This document shows, one piece after another, positions 57,393-64,000 of a DNA stretch of 64,000 nucleotides (position 1 is the first letter of the stretch; each line of letters begins with the position of its first letter). Made by a program: the position numbers and the translations under genes. Source of the DNA: Mycobacterium sp. 852002-40037_SCH5390672 (lineage in GTDB: Bacteria > Actinomycetota > Actinomycetes > Mycobacteriales > Mycobacteriaceae); contig NZ_LZTA01000001.1 in assembly GCF_001665875.1 (NCBI RefSeq), positions 1 through 64,000 of the forward strand, written 5' to 3'. The notes under the pieces were generated by a model. The model saw only the letters and a list, made by a program, of their open reading frames with translations, made no database searches and was not told the DNA's origin.

Positions 57393-58223
57393 CTACACCC
57401 AGTAGGGCACCCGGGCGCGGTACTGGCGCATCGCGAAGGCGGCCAGGATCCAGCCAACGGCAGTCAGCACCAGCACCACTGCCCAGTGCCGCAGTTCCTG
57501 ATGCGAGCCCAGCAGCGGGGCGCGGACGATGTCGAGATAGTGCAGCAGTGGGTTGAGTTCGACGATGCTCGCCCAGCGTCCGGCGCCCTGCTGTCGCAGG
57601 GTGTCGTCGTTCCAGATGATCGGCGTCATGAAGAACAGCAGCTGCACCACCGAAAAGAGCAACGGTCCGATGTCGCGGTAGCGGGTGGCCAGGATGCCGA
57701 AACACAGTGACACCCAGATGCAATTGAGCACGATCAGCGCCAAGGCCGGGATCACCGAAAGATCGGCCCAGGACCACGCTTTGGGAAAGATCATGGCGAT
57801 GACGACGTAGATGACGATGTTGTGTGCGAACAAGATCATCTGCCGCCACACCAGCCGGTAGACGTGCACGCTCAGCGGCGTCGGCAACTGCTTGATCAAA
57901 CCCTCGTTGGCGACGAAGACGTCGGCGCCCTCCAGAATGGCGGCGTTGATCAGGTTCCAGATGATCAGCCCCAGCGTCACGTACGGCAGGTGCACCGACA
58001 GCTCGAGATGAAACAGCTTGGAGTACAAGCCGCCCATCGCGACGGCCGTGGTTCCGGTCGCGATGGTGATCCAGAAGGGCCCCAGCACCGAGCGGCGGTA
58101 ACGCTGCTTGATGTCCTGCCAGCCCAGGTGCAGCCAGAGCTCGTGGCGGCGGAACCCGTCGACGAGGTCGCCTCGGGCGCGGGTGAACGTCCGCGACTGT
58201 GCGGCGGCGTCAATGAACGTCAT
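57393..58223 (-). CDS. wzm: ABC-2 type galactan export permease Wzm (Rv3783 homologue)
   Basis: A 276-aa permease with six hydrophobic helices, for example TTAVAMGGLYSKLF, VTLGLIIWNLINAAILEG, IVIYVVIAMIFPK and LLFSVVQLLFFMTPIIW. Conserved IKQRYRRSVLGPFW lies in the N-terminal coupling region. With the ATPase Wzt it forms the exporter of lipid-linked galactan to the periplasm before arabinosylation. The ATG overlaps the glfT1 stop by 4 bases, forming the unit wzt-glfT1-wzm. Confidence 0.94.
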   Translation of the reverse strand: MTFIDAAAQSRTFTRARGDLVDGFRRHELWLHLGWQDIKQRYRRSVLGPFWITIATGTTAVAMGGLYSKLFHLELSVHLPYVTLGLIIWNLINAAILEGADVFVANEGLIKQLPTPLSVHVYRLVWRQMILFAHNIVIYVVIAMIFPKAWSWADLSVIPALALIVLNCIWVSLCFGILATRYRDIGPLLFSVVQLLFFMTPIIWNDDTLRQQGAGRWASIVELNPLLHYLDIVRAPLLGSHQELRHWAVVLVLTAVGWILAAFAMRQYRARVPYWV

Positions 58224-59146
58224 GCGAATCCTCCCGGCTTACCGAACTGCTCACGACGTCCCAAGCGCCGCAACCGGATCCATTCGGCCAGACCGCGCGG
58301 GTCGCGGCGGGTCACCAGAAAGAACCAGCCGAACCGGACCCACTCCTGCACCAGCAGCTTGCGCAGCCCGGGCTGCGACAGCAGGTAGCCGCGGTTGCGG
58401 TAGGTGTAGAAGCGCTTGGTGGGGTTGTCGGGATACTGGGTGTGCATCCGGCCGCCCAGAATCGGCCGGAACTCATCGGATCCGCAGGGATGCAAATAGA
58501 TCGTGTCCAGGCAGGTCCCGAATCGTAGGCCGGATCGCACGAGTCGGCGGTGCAATTCCACCTCGTCGCCGCGGATGAACAGCCGTAGGTCCGGGACGCC
58601 GACCGCTTCCAGGGTGGCGGCCCGAAATAGCGCACCGTTGAACAACGACGCAATGCCGGGCAGCAGGTCCTGCCCGGCCTCGGTGCGCAATTCGCTTGCG
58701 CGTCTTCGCCATACCAGACCACGCCGCAAGGGAAACGCCAGCCGTTCCGGGTCGTCGGAGTTGCAGACCATCGGTGATACTTCGGCCAGGGCATGCTTGT
58801 CGGCGCAGGCCAGCAGGGTGGCCAGCACGGCCGAGTCTTGCGGGCGGCCGTCGTCGTCGGCCAGCCACACCCAATCGGCACCCTGGGCCAGTGCGTGCAG
58901 CATGCCCAGCGCGAAACCCCCTGCACCGCCCAGGTTTCGGCGTGAGGCCAGGTAGGTGGTCGGAATCGGTTGGCCGGCCACCAGGTCGCGGATCCGGTCG
59001 GAGCCCGGGCCTTCGCCGGAGAAATCGTTGTCCACCACGATGAGGTGATCGGGCAGGCGGGTTTGGGTGCTCAGCACATCGAGCGACTTGGCCAGCTCGT
59101 CGGGGCGCCGGTGGGTGACGACGACGGCGAAGACGGTCTCACTCAT
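58220..59146 (-). CDS. glfT1: Initiating galactofuranosyltransferase GlfT1
   Basis: A 308-aa GT2 enzyme that adds the first two galactofuranose residues to the rhamnosyl-GlcNAc lipid carrier. The nucleotide-binding start is VFAVVVTHRRPDELAKSL, the metal motif is DWVWLADDDGRPQDS near residue 100, and FIRGDEVELHRRLVRSG follows. The C-terminal helix ends EWIRLRRLGRREQFGKPGG. ATG 59146 overlaps the wzt stop by 8 bases; a start at 59158 would add only four residues. About the M. tuberculosis length (304). Confidence 0.95.
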   Translation of the reverse strand: MSETVFAVVVTHRRPDELAKSLDVLSTQTRLPDHLIVVDNDFSGEGPGSDRIRDLVAGQPIPTTYLASRRNLGGAGGFALGMLHALAQGADWVWLADDDGRPQDSAVLATLLACADKHALAEVSPMVCNSDDPERLAFPLRRGLVWRRRASELRTEAGQDLLPGIASLFNGALFRAATLEAVGVPDLRLFIRGDEVELHRRLVRSGLRFGTCLDTIYLHPCGSDEFRPILGGRMHTQYPDNPTKRFYTYRNRGYLLSQPGLRKLLVQEWVRFGWFFLVTRRDPRGLAEWIRLRRLGRREQFGKPGGFA

Positions 59147-59984
59147 CCCCGGATGCACTTTGGGCCAGGGGTGTCTCGACCCGGTTTGCTTCCTCGGTTT
59201 CGGCCAGCACCTCGCGGACGTGCCGGGCCGCGTCCTCCCCTTCGTACGCCCGCACCACGTCCTCGATGCCGCCGGACATGCGGATGACGCCGTGGTCGAT
59301 CCACATCGCCGTCTTGCACAACCGCGCCAGGAATTCGTTGGAATGGCTGGCGAACACCAGGATTCCGGAGCGCTCCACCAGACTCTGCAACCGCGACTGC
59401 GCCTTCTTCAGGAAGTCGGCGTCCACCGCGCCGATTCCTTCATCGAGCAGCAGGATCTCGGGATCAATGCTGGTGACCACACCCATCGCGAGCCGGACAC
59501 GCATGCCGGTGGAATAGGTGCGCAGCGGCATCGACAGGTAGTCGCCCAGTTCGGTGAACTCGGCGATCTCGTCGACCTTGGCCAGCATCTGCTTTCGCGT
59601 CTGACCCAGAAACAGACCGCGAATGAGGATGTTCTCGTAACCGGAGATCTCGGGATCCATGCCGACGCCGAGATCGAAGACCGGTGCGACCCTGCCGGTG
59701 ACGGTCGCCCAGCCCCGGGTGGGTTCGTAGATACCCGAAAGTAGGCGCAGCAGAGTCGATTTGCCCGCCCCGTTGTGACCCACCAGGCCGACCCGGTCGC
59801 CCAACTCGAGGGACATGGTGATGTCGCGCAACGCTTCGACCACCACCACGTTGGAGCTGTTGCGGCCGATAGTGCCGCCCGCCTTGCCCAAGAAGGCCTT
59901 CTTCAACGAACGTGACTTGGCGTCGAAGATGGGAAACTCCACCCACGCGTTGTGCGTCTCGATGTGAGGACCCGACACCGTCAA
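59139..59984 (-). CDS. wzt: ABC transporter ATPase Wzt for galactan export (Rv3781 homologue)
   Basis: A 281-aa ATPase. The Walker A motif is GLVGHNGAGKSTLLRLL, the signature is YSTGMRVRLAMGV, Walker B is PEILLLDEGIGAVD, and the switch is FASHSNEF. It lacks the C-terminal sugar-binding domain of O-antigen Wzt proteins, as in M. tuberculosis. Powers the Wzm permease. TTG 59984 gives the family N-terminus ending SGPHIETHNAWVEF and matches the homologue's length at that end; GTG 59978 is an alternative. Confidence 0.94.
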   Translation of the reverse strand: MTVSGPHIETHNAWVEFPIFDAKSRSLKKAFLGKAGGTIGRNSSNVVVVEALRDITMSLELGDRVGLVGHNGAGKSTLLRLLSGIYEPTRGWATVTGRVAPVFDLGVGMDPEISGYENILIRGLFLGQTRKQMLAKVDEIAEFTELGDYLSMPLRTYSTGMRVRLAMGVVTSIDPEILLLDEGIGAVDADFLKKAQSRLQSLVERSGILVFASHSNEFLARLCKTAMWIDHGVIRMSGGIEDVVRAYEGEDAARHVREVLAETEEANRVETPLAQSASGDE

Positions 59985-59998
59985 CTACTCAAGTTCGC

Positions 59999-60517
59999 TT
60001 ACAGGTACTGACCGTGCGCGGGCGCGCCGCCCGGCTTGCCCATGCCCGGGGGGAGCGCCCCCTGGCGCATTTTTTCCAGCTGCGCGCGGGCGGCCATCTG
60101 CTGGGCGAACAGCGCGGTCTGGATGCCGTGGAACAGTCCTTCCAGCCAGCCGACCAACTGTGCTTGGGCGATGCGCAATTCGGCGTCCGACGGCGCGGCG
60201 TCCTCGTTGAAGGGCAGGGTGAGGCGATCAAGCTCCTCACGCAGTTCGGGCGCCAAGCCCTCCTCGAGCTCCCGGATGCTGGTCGCGTGGATCTCGCGTA
60301 GCCGGTTACGGCTCGCCTCGTCCAGCGGTGCGGCGCGCACTTCCTCGAGCAGCTGCTTGATCATGGTCCCGATGCGCATCACCTTTGCCGGCTGCTCAAC
60401 CAGGTCCGTCAGGGAGCGCTCGTCGGCGTCGTCGTCGGCGAGCGCCATCATGCGCGGGTCGACGCCGCCGATGATTTCGACGTCGCTATCGTCGGGGCCG
60501 TCGTTGCGGGTACTCAA
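59999..60517 (-). CDS. bpa: Bacterial proteasome activator Bpa (Rv3780 homologue)
   Basis: A 172-aa protein that forms a dodecameric ring and opens the 20S proteasome without ATP, delivering substrates such as HspR. The helical core is AKVMRIGTMIKQLLEEVRAA, DEASRNRLREIHATSIRELE and AELRIAQAQLVGWLEGLFHGIQT. The C-terminus is GQYL, the tail that docks into proteasome pockets. It begins at TTG (60517); no in-frame ATG or GTG lies upstream before a stop. It lies between wzt and the GT-C gene, as in M. tuberculosis. Length close to 178 aa. Confidence 0.94.
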   Translation of the reverse strand: MSTRNDGPDDSDVEIIGGVDPRMMALADDDADERSLTDLVEQPAKVMRIGTMIKQLLEEVRAAPLDEASRNRLREIHATSIRELEEGLAPELREELDRLTLPFNEDAAPSDAELRIAQAQLVGWLEGLFHGIQTALFAQQMAARAQLEKMRQGALPPGMGKPGGAPAHGQYL

Positions 60518-60541
60518 TCCTTCACCATCCTTTGTGGACTA

Positions 60542-62509
60542 TTAGTGTGGCGTGCCGTTTCCGCGCCATTCATAAATTCGGGCACCGCCATTGTCGTAGA
60601 TCAACGCCCACGACTTCGACTTATCCAGTGACACTAGTCCTTCGGGTACGGCGAACCCCCGGACCGTCGGCGAGCTAGCGTAGATGTACCGAATATTGAG
60701 CGCTTTAATCGCCTCGAGCACCCTCGGATCGGAATCACCGCGGCGCGCATACGCCCAGAAGATGTACCGGTTGGGACCCGGGCCCATCTGTTGCGGGTAG
60801 TCGTAGTGGGTCCATAACGGATGCAGATCGGCGACCGCGTACATCCACGCGGTGCCGTCGGTGTTGGCGTTGCCGATCAAGGTCTCGTGCGCGCCGGGCA
60901 GCTTGGCCAGATAGGCCATGGCCATCAGGTCGCGCTGGTCGATCATCACCGAGTCGTACTTGTCGCCGAACAACACCAGGTGCCGATAGAGGTAGTGGCG
61001 CCCGGTGAGGACCGTGGCCGCCACCAGCAGCACCGCAGTGGTCGCGATCCAGACCGGAGCGGGCAGTGCTTTGAATCGGCCGGTGACCCGTTTAGCGACG
61101 CCCACGACGCCCACGACGATCGCGAACAGTGCGATGCCGGCCATCGGCTCCAGGAGCAGGGTGATGGCGGCCGAGATGCGGCGCGGATCTTTGTAGAAAA
61201 ACTCGCCGAACATGCCGGCCGCCGCACCGATCGGACCGCCCAGCGGATTCCCGGCGTCGACGTCCACCACCACCAGCACCAGCCACAGCGCGAGCGGCCA
61301 CCAGATCTTTTTGACCAGGAAAATGACCCCGCCGATGGCCGTTACCGCGATCAGCCCGTACTGCACCGGAAAGTCGTTGAGGTGGCGGGAGTGCTGGAAG
61401 ACCGTGTCGAACAGTCCCCGCTTCTTGCTGAGGTGGGTCAGAAAGGAATGCCCGGCAATGATGTCTTCCTGCCCCTGGACGCTGATGAATTGCGGCAACA
61501 GGATCAGTCCGGAGAGCGCCGCAACGCAGGCCAGGGCGACAAAATCGGCCAGCCTGCCGCGCACCGGACGCCACACCACGTCCATGAGCCACCAGGCCAC
61601 CAGGAACAACAACACGATCACCCCGCCGGTGATGTGCACGGACATCACGCCCACCCAGGCCAGCACCGCCGCCGGGATGCGATCGCGGTGTCGCACCGTG
61701 GAGGTGATCAAGACGAACGCCGGGACCGCGACCCCGTAGGCCGCCAGGTTGGGCATCGCGGCGACGCCGAACTCGACGTAGGGAACCGCGGTGAACGATG
61801 CCGACAACGCAGCCGCCGTGGCCGCCGCCCCGGCGCAGCGCCACTGCGTCGTGCGCGACCGCAGCAGCTGCCAGGTGAGCATCGCCGCGCTGGTGGGGAA
61901 CAGCCAGACGGATTCCGCGACCGAACTCAGCGTGTAACCGGTGGTGGGCGCCGCCCCGGTCAATTGACAGAACACCGCGGTCAGCGCGTGGAACACCGAC
62001 GGGTAGTACAGCGTCTTATGGGTCTCGACGTTGCGCAGCTCGCCCATGTGCGTCGATGACGCCTGGCCGGTGTCCAGGATGAACCGCACCTCGTTGGCGT
62101 GCCACACGGCGTCCCAGGTGCTCGGGATGGTCTGCCAGTGGGCGGCCAGGCCGCGATAGGCCGCCCACATGATGAGCAGGGCGCCCAACAGCACGCCCGC
62201 GCCCACCGTGACGGCAGGCCAGCGGCTGATCCCGCGGGCTTCGGCGTCGCGATCGCGGTAGCGGCCGAGCAGCAGCTGTAAACCGATCATCAACAGGCAG
62301 ACCACGACCAGTGCCGCCAGCGCCGTCCACCCGTTCCACGGAATCCCGATGGCACCAAACGGAATAATGGCCAGCGCGACCACGCCGTAGGTCAGCGCCG
62401 GGCCGACGGCGACAGCGACCGGCCACGACAACTGACTGATACGAGCGATGATCGCCCCCGGCGCTATCAGCAAAAACAATGCAATCAGCGTTCCGAACCA
62501 GAGGCCCAC
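60542..62509 (-). CDS. GT-C family polyprenyl-linked glycosyltransferase (Rv3779 homologue)
   Basis: A 655-aa multi-pass membrane protein with about 11 to 13 hydrophobic helices. The early extracytoplasmic loop contains [19 protein letters not shown], with the acidic residue typical of GT-C enzymes, and a soluble C-terminus follows. The M. tuberculosis homologue has been assigned a role in making polyprenylphosphoryl-mannose or related mannolipid steps. GTG 62509 gives the N-terminus [19 protein letters not shown]; an upstream CATACT may be its -10. The longer open frame to 62851 runs antisense to the aminotransferase and is rejected. Confidence 0.92.
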   Translation of the reverse strand: MGLWFGTLIALFLLIAPGAIIARISQLSWPVAVAVGPALTYGVVALAIIPFGAIGIPWNGWTALAALVVVCLLMIGLQLLLGRYRDRDAEARGISRWPAVTVGAGVLLGALLIMWAAYRGLAAHWQTIPSTWDAVWHANEVRFILDTGQASSTHMGELRNVETHKTLYYPSVFHALTAVFCQLTGAAPTTGYTLSSVAESVWLFPTSAAMLTWQLLRSRTTQWRCAGAAATAAALSASFTAVPYVEFGVAAMPNLAAYGVAVPAFVLITSTVRHRDRIPAAVLAWVGVMSVHITGGVIVLLFLVAWWLMDVVWRPVRGRLADFVALACVAALSGLILLPQFISVQGQEDIIAGHSFLTHLSKKRGLFDTVFQHSRHLNDFPVQYGLIAVTAIGGVIFLVKKIWWPLALWLVLVVVDVDAGNPLGGPIGAAAGMFGEFFYKDPRRISAAITLLLEPMAGIALFAIVVGVVGVAKRVTGRFKALPAPVWIATTAVLLVAATVLTGRHYLYRHLVLFGDKYDSVMIDQRDLMAMAYLAKLPGAHETLIGNANTDGTAWMYAVADLHPLWTHYDYPQQMGPGPNRYIFWAYARRGDSDPRVLEAIKALNIRYIYASSPTVRGFAVPEGLVSLDKSKSWALIYDNGGARIYEWRGNGTPH

Positions 62510-62614
62510 TCGACTAGTATGGCTGGCCGGGTGCCCTGGCTCGGGAGGCCACCAACTGGCCGGAACGTCTGTGGCGCCCGCTACAGTCACAGTTTCGCAA
62601 AAAAGCGGAAGCCC

Positions 62615-62620
62615 TAAGGT
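62615..62620 (+). promoter_or_regulatory. -10 element of the aminotransferase gene
   Basis: TAAGGT fits TANNNT and predicts initiation at 62627, one base before the ATG at 62628, so the mRNA is leaderless. The gene is divergent from the GT-C gene, 118 bases apart. Confidence 0.45.
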
Positions 62621-62627
62621 GGCCCAC

Positions 62628-63824
62628 ATGGCATACGACGTCGCCCGGGTGCGCGGACTGCATCCTTCGCTGGGTGACGGGTGGGTACACTTCGACGCCC
62701 CGATCGGCATGCTGATTCCCGATTCCGTCGCGACCACCGTGTCGACGGCCTTTCGCAGGTCCGGGCCCACCACGGTGGGCGCACACCCATCGGCACAGCG
62801 CAGCGCCGCGGTTCTCGAGGCGGCGCGGGCGGCGGTGGCCGATTTGTTCAACGTCGAACCCGCGGGGGTCGTGTTGGGGGCCGATCGGGCGATTTTGTTG
62901 TCGGCGCTGGCCGAGGCGTCGTCGTCGCGGGCCGGCCTGGGCTACGAGGTCATCGTCAGCCGCCTGGACGACGAAGCCAACATCGCCCCGTGGCTGCGTG
63001 CGGCGCACCGGTACGGCGCCAAGGTCAAGTGGGCCGAGATCGATATCGAGACGGGCGAGCTGCCGACGTGGCAGTGGGAGGGGTTGATCGGGAAGTCGAC
63101 CAGGCTGGTCGCCGTCGCCTCGGCCTCCGCGACGCTGGGCACGGTCACCGATCTGCGGGCGATGACCAAGCTGGTGCACGACGTCGGCGGCCTGGCGGTG
63201 GTCGATCATTCCGCCGCGGCGCCCTACCGGCTGCTCGACGTGAAGGAGACCGACGCCGACGTGGTGGCGGTGAACGCCGCGGCGTGGGGCGGTCCGCCGA
63301 TCGGGGCGATCGTGTTCCGTGATCCGGCGCTGCTCAACTCGTTCAGTTCCATCTCGCCGGACCCCAAAGCCACCGGGCCCGCGCGCCTCGAGATCGGCGC
63401 GCACCAGTTCGGTCTGCTGGCCGGCGTGGTGGCCAGCATCGAGTACCTGGCTTCGCTCGACGAGTCCGCCCGCGGCGGCCGGCGCGAACGCCTGGCGGTA
63501 TCGATGCAATCCGCGACGTCGTATCTGAACCGGATCTACGACTACCTGATGGTGTCGTTGCGGTCGTTGCCGTTGGTGATGGTGATCGGGCGTCCGGAGG
63601 TGCGGATCCCGGTGGTCAGTTTCGCGTTGAACGGCGTGCCCGCCGAGCGAGTCGTGCAGCGGTTGGCAGACAACGGAATTCTGGCCGTCACCAATGAAAG
63701 TTCCCGTGCGCTCGATGTGTTGGGTGTCAATGACGTGGGCGGTGCGGTCACCGTAGGCCTGGCCCACTACTCGACGACGGCCGAAGTCGACCAGTTGGTG
63801 CGCGCGCTGGCCTCACTGGGTTGA
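62628..63824 (+). CDS. PLP-dependent aminotransferase, class V fold (Rv3778c homologue)
   Basis: A 398-aa PLP enzyme of the class V (cysteine desulfurase-like) fold, the same length as Rv3778c. Cofactor region: [17 protein letters not shown], and [40 protein letters not shown]. The position usually held by the PLP lysine (SxHK in desulfurases) reads NAAAWGG here, so no lysine is seen; this may be an inactive or unusual member. ATG 62628 gives the family N-terminus [13 protein letters not shown]. The frame from 62448 is longer but unsupported. Confidence 0.85.
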   Translation: MAYDVARVRGLHPSLGDGWVHFDAPIGMLIPDSVATTVSTAFRRSGPTTVGAHPSAQRSAAVLEAARAAVADLFNVEPAGVVLGADRAILLSALAEASSSRAGLGYEVIVSRLDDEANIAPWLRAAHRYGAKVKWAEIDIETGELPTWQWEGLIGKSTRLVAVASASATLGTVTDLRAMTKLVHDVGGLAVVDHSAAAPYRLLDVKETDADVVAVNAAAWGGPPIGAIVFRDPALLNSFSSISPDPKATGPARLEIGAHQFGLLAGVVASIEYLASLDESARGGRRERLAVSMQSATSYLNRIYDYLMVSLRSLPLVMVIGRPEVRIPVVSFALNGVPAERVVQRLADNGILAVTNESSRALDVLGVNDVGGAVTVGLAHYSTTAEVDQLVRALASLG

Positions 63825-63844
63825 GGCCGGGCTGATTCACCGGT

Positions 63845-64000
63845 CTAGGCCGGCAGCGTCAGCACGACCTTCCCGTGCACCTCTCCCGCCGCCAGCTTCT
63901 GGTGGGCGACGCCCGCCTGCTCGATCGGGATCCGCCCGCCGATGATCGGCCGGACCCGGCCGTCGGCAATCATCGGCCACACCGCGTCGGTCACTGCCGC
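63845..64000 (-). CDS. Zinc-type quinone oxidoreductase, C-terminal part (Rv3777 homologue)
   Basis: The window cuts this gene. Only the last 51 codons are seen, ending at a TAG at 63845-63847. The readable C-terminus, WPMIADGRVRPIIGGRIPIE followed by QAGVAHQKLAAGEVHGKVVLTLPA, is the typical end of medium-chain NADPH:quinone oxidoreductases. The 5' part lies beyond position 64000. It converges with the aminotransferase, 20 bases apart. Confidence 0.8.
   Translation of the reverse strand, partial: AAVTDAVWPMIADGRVRPIIGGRIPIEQAGVAHQKLAAGEVHGKVVLTLPA

Noticed and set aside
62514..62851. N-terminal extension of the GT-C gene into the aminotransferase region
   Set aside because: The extension is antisense to the aminotransferase N-terminus and has no membrane or family features. 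GTG 62509 gives the family N-terminus.

Overview
This is a GC-rich mycobacterial chromosome segment. It carries the arabinogalactan and mycolate cell-envelope locus, in the opposite orientation to the M. tuberculosis H37Rv numbering (here serS reads rightward). Gene order matches H37Rv from about Rv3835 down to Rv3777. The antigen 85A sequence, the alanine at the benzothiazinone position of DprE1, and the absence of the sulfolipid-1 genes (pks2, papA1, mmpL8) all suggest a slow grower close to the M. avium complex. That assignment is from memory of family sequences, not from a search.

Layout. 0-7 kb: a septum-formation-domain membrane protein, serS, an AraC regulator, a methyltransferase, a small membrane protein, and a TetR regulator with an FAD dehydrogenase. 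7-14 kb: a metallo-beta-lactamase/Rieske fusion, three tandem PlsC acyltransferases, a HAD phosphatase and a PGRP amidase. 14-22 kb: erp, then the operon glf-glfT2-PAP2 phosphatase-ubiA-aftB. 22-35 kb: fbpA, mpt51, a cutinase-like lipase, then fadD32-pks13-accD4. 35-38 kb: fadE35, a GarA-like FHA protein and a secreted protein of unknown function. 38-54 kb (minus strand, transcribed right to left): gtrA, dprE1, dprE2, aftA, embC, embA and embB, with a three-gene arsR cassette wedged between embC and embA. 54-57 kb: a Gre-like factor, an SPFH/NfeD pair and a 13E12-family HNH protein. 57-64 kb: wzt-glfT1-wzm, the proteasome activator bpa, a GT-C glycosyltransferase, an aminotransferase, and the tail of a quinone oxidoreductase.

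Functionally the window holds almost the whole route from decaprenyl-phosphate and PRPP to the arabinosyl donor (UbiA, PAP2 phosphatase, DprE1/DprE2). It also holds the arabinosyltransferases that use the donor (AftA, EmbA/B/C, AftB), galactan priming, extension and export (Glf, GlfT1, GlfT2, Wzm/Wzt), final mycolic acid condensation (FadD32, Pks13, AccD4) and mycolyl transfer (FbpA, Mpt51). The accessory points of most interest are the arsR cassette between embC and embA, a GarA paralogue without its phospho-acceptor threonines, TetR operators at two promoters, three tandem hairpin repeats upstream of fadD32, a 54-bp tandem duplication at the end of mpt51, and drug-target residues in DprE1 and EmbB. 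I saw no tRNA, rRNA, CRISPR array or transposase.
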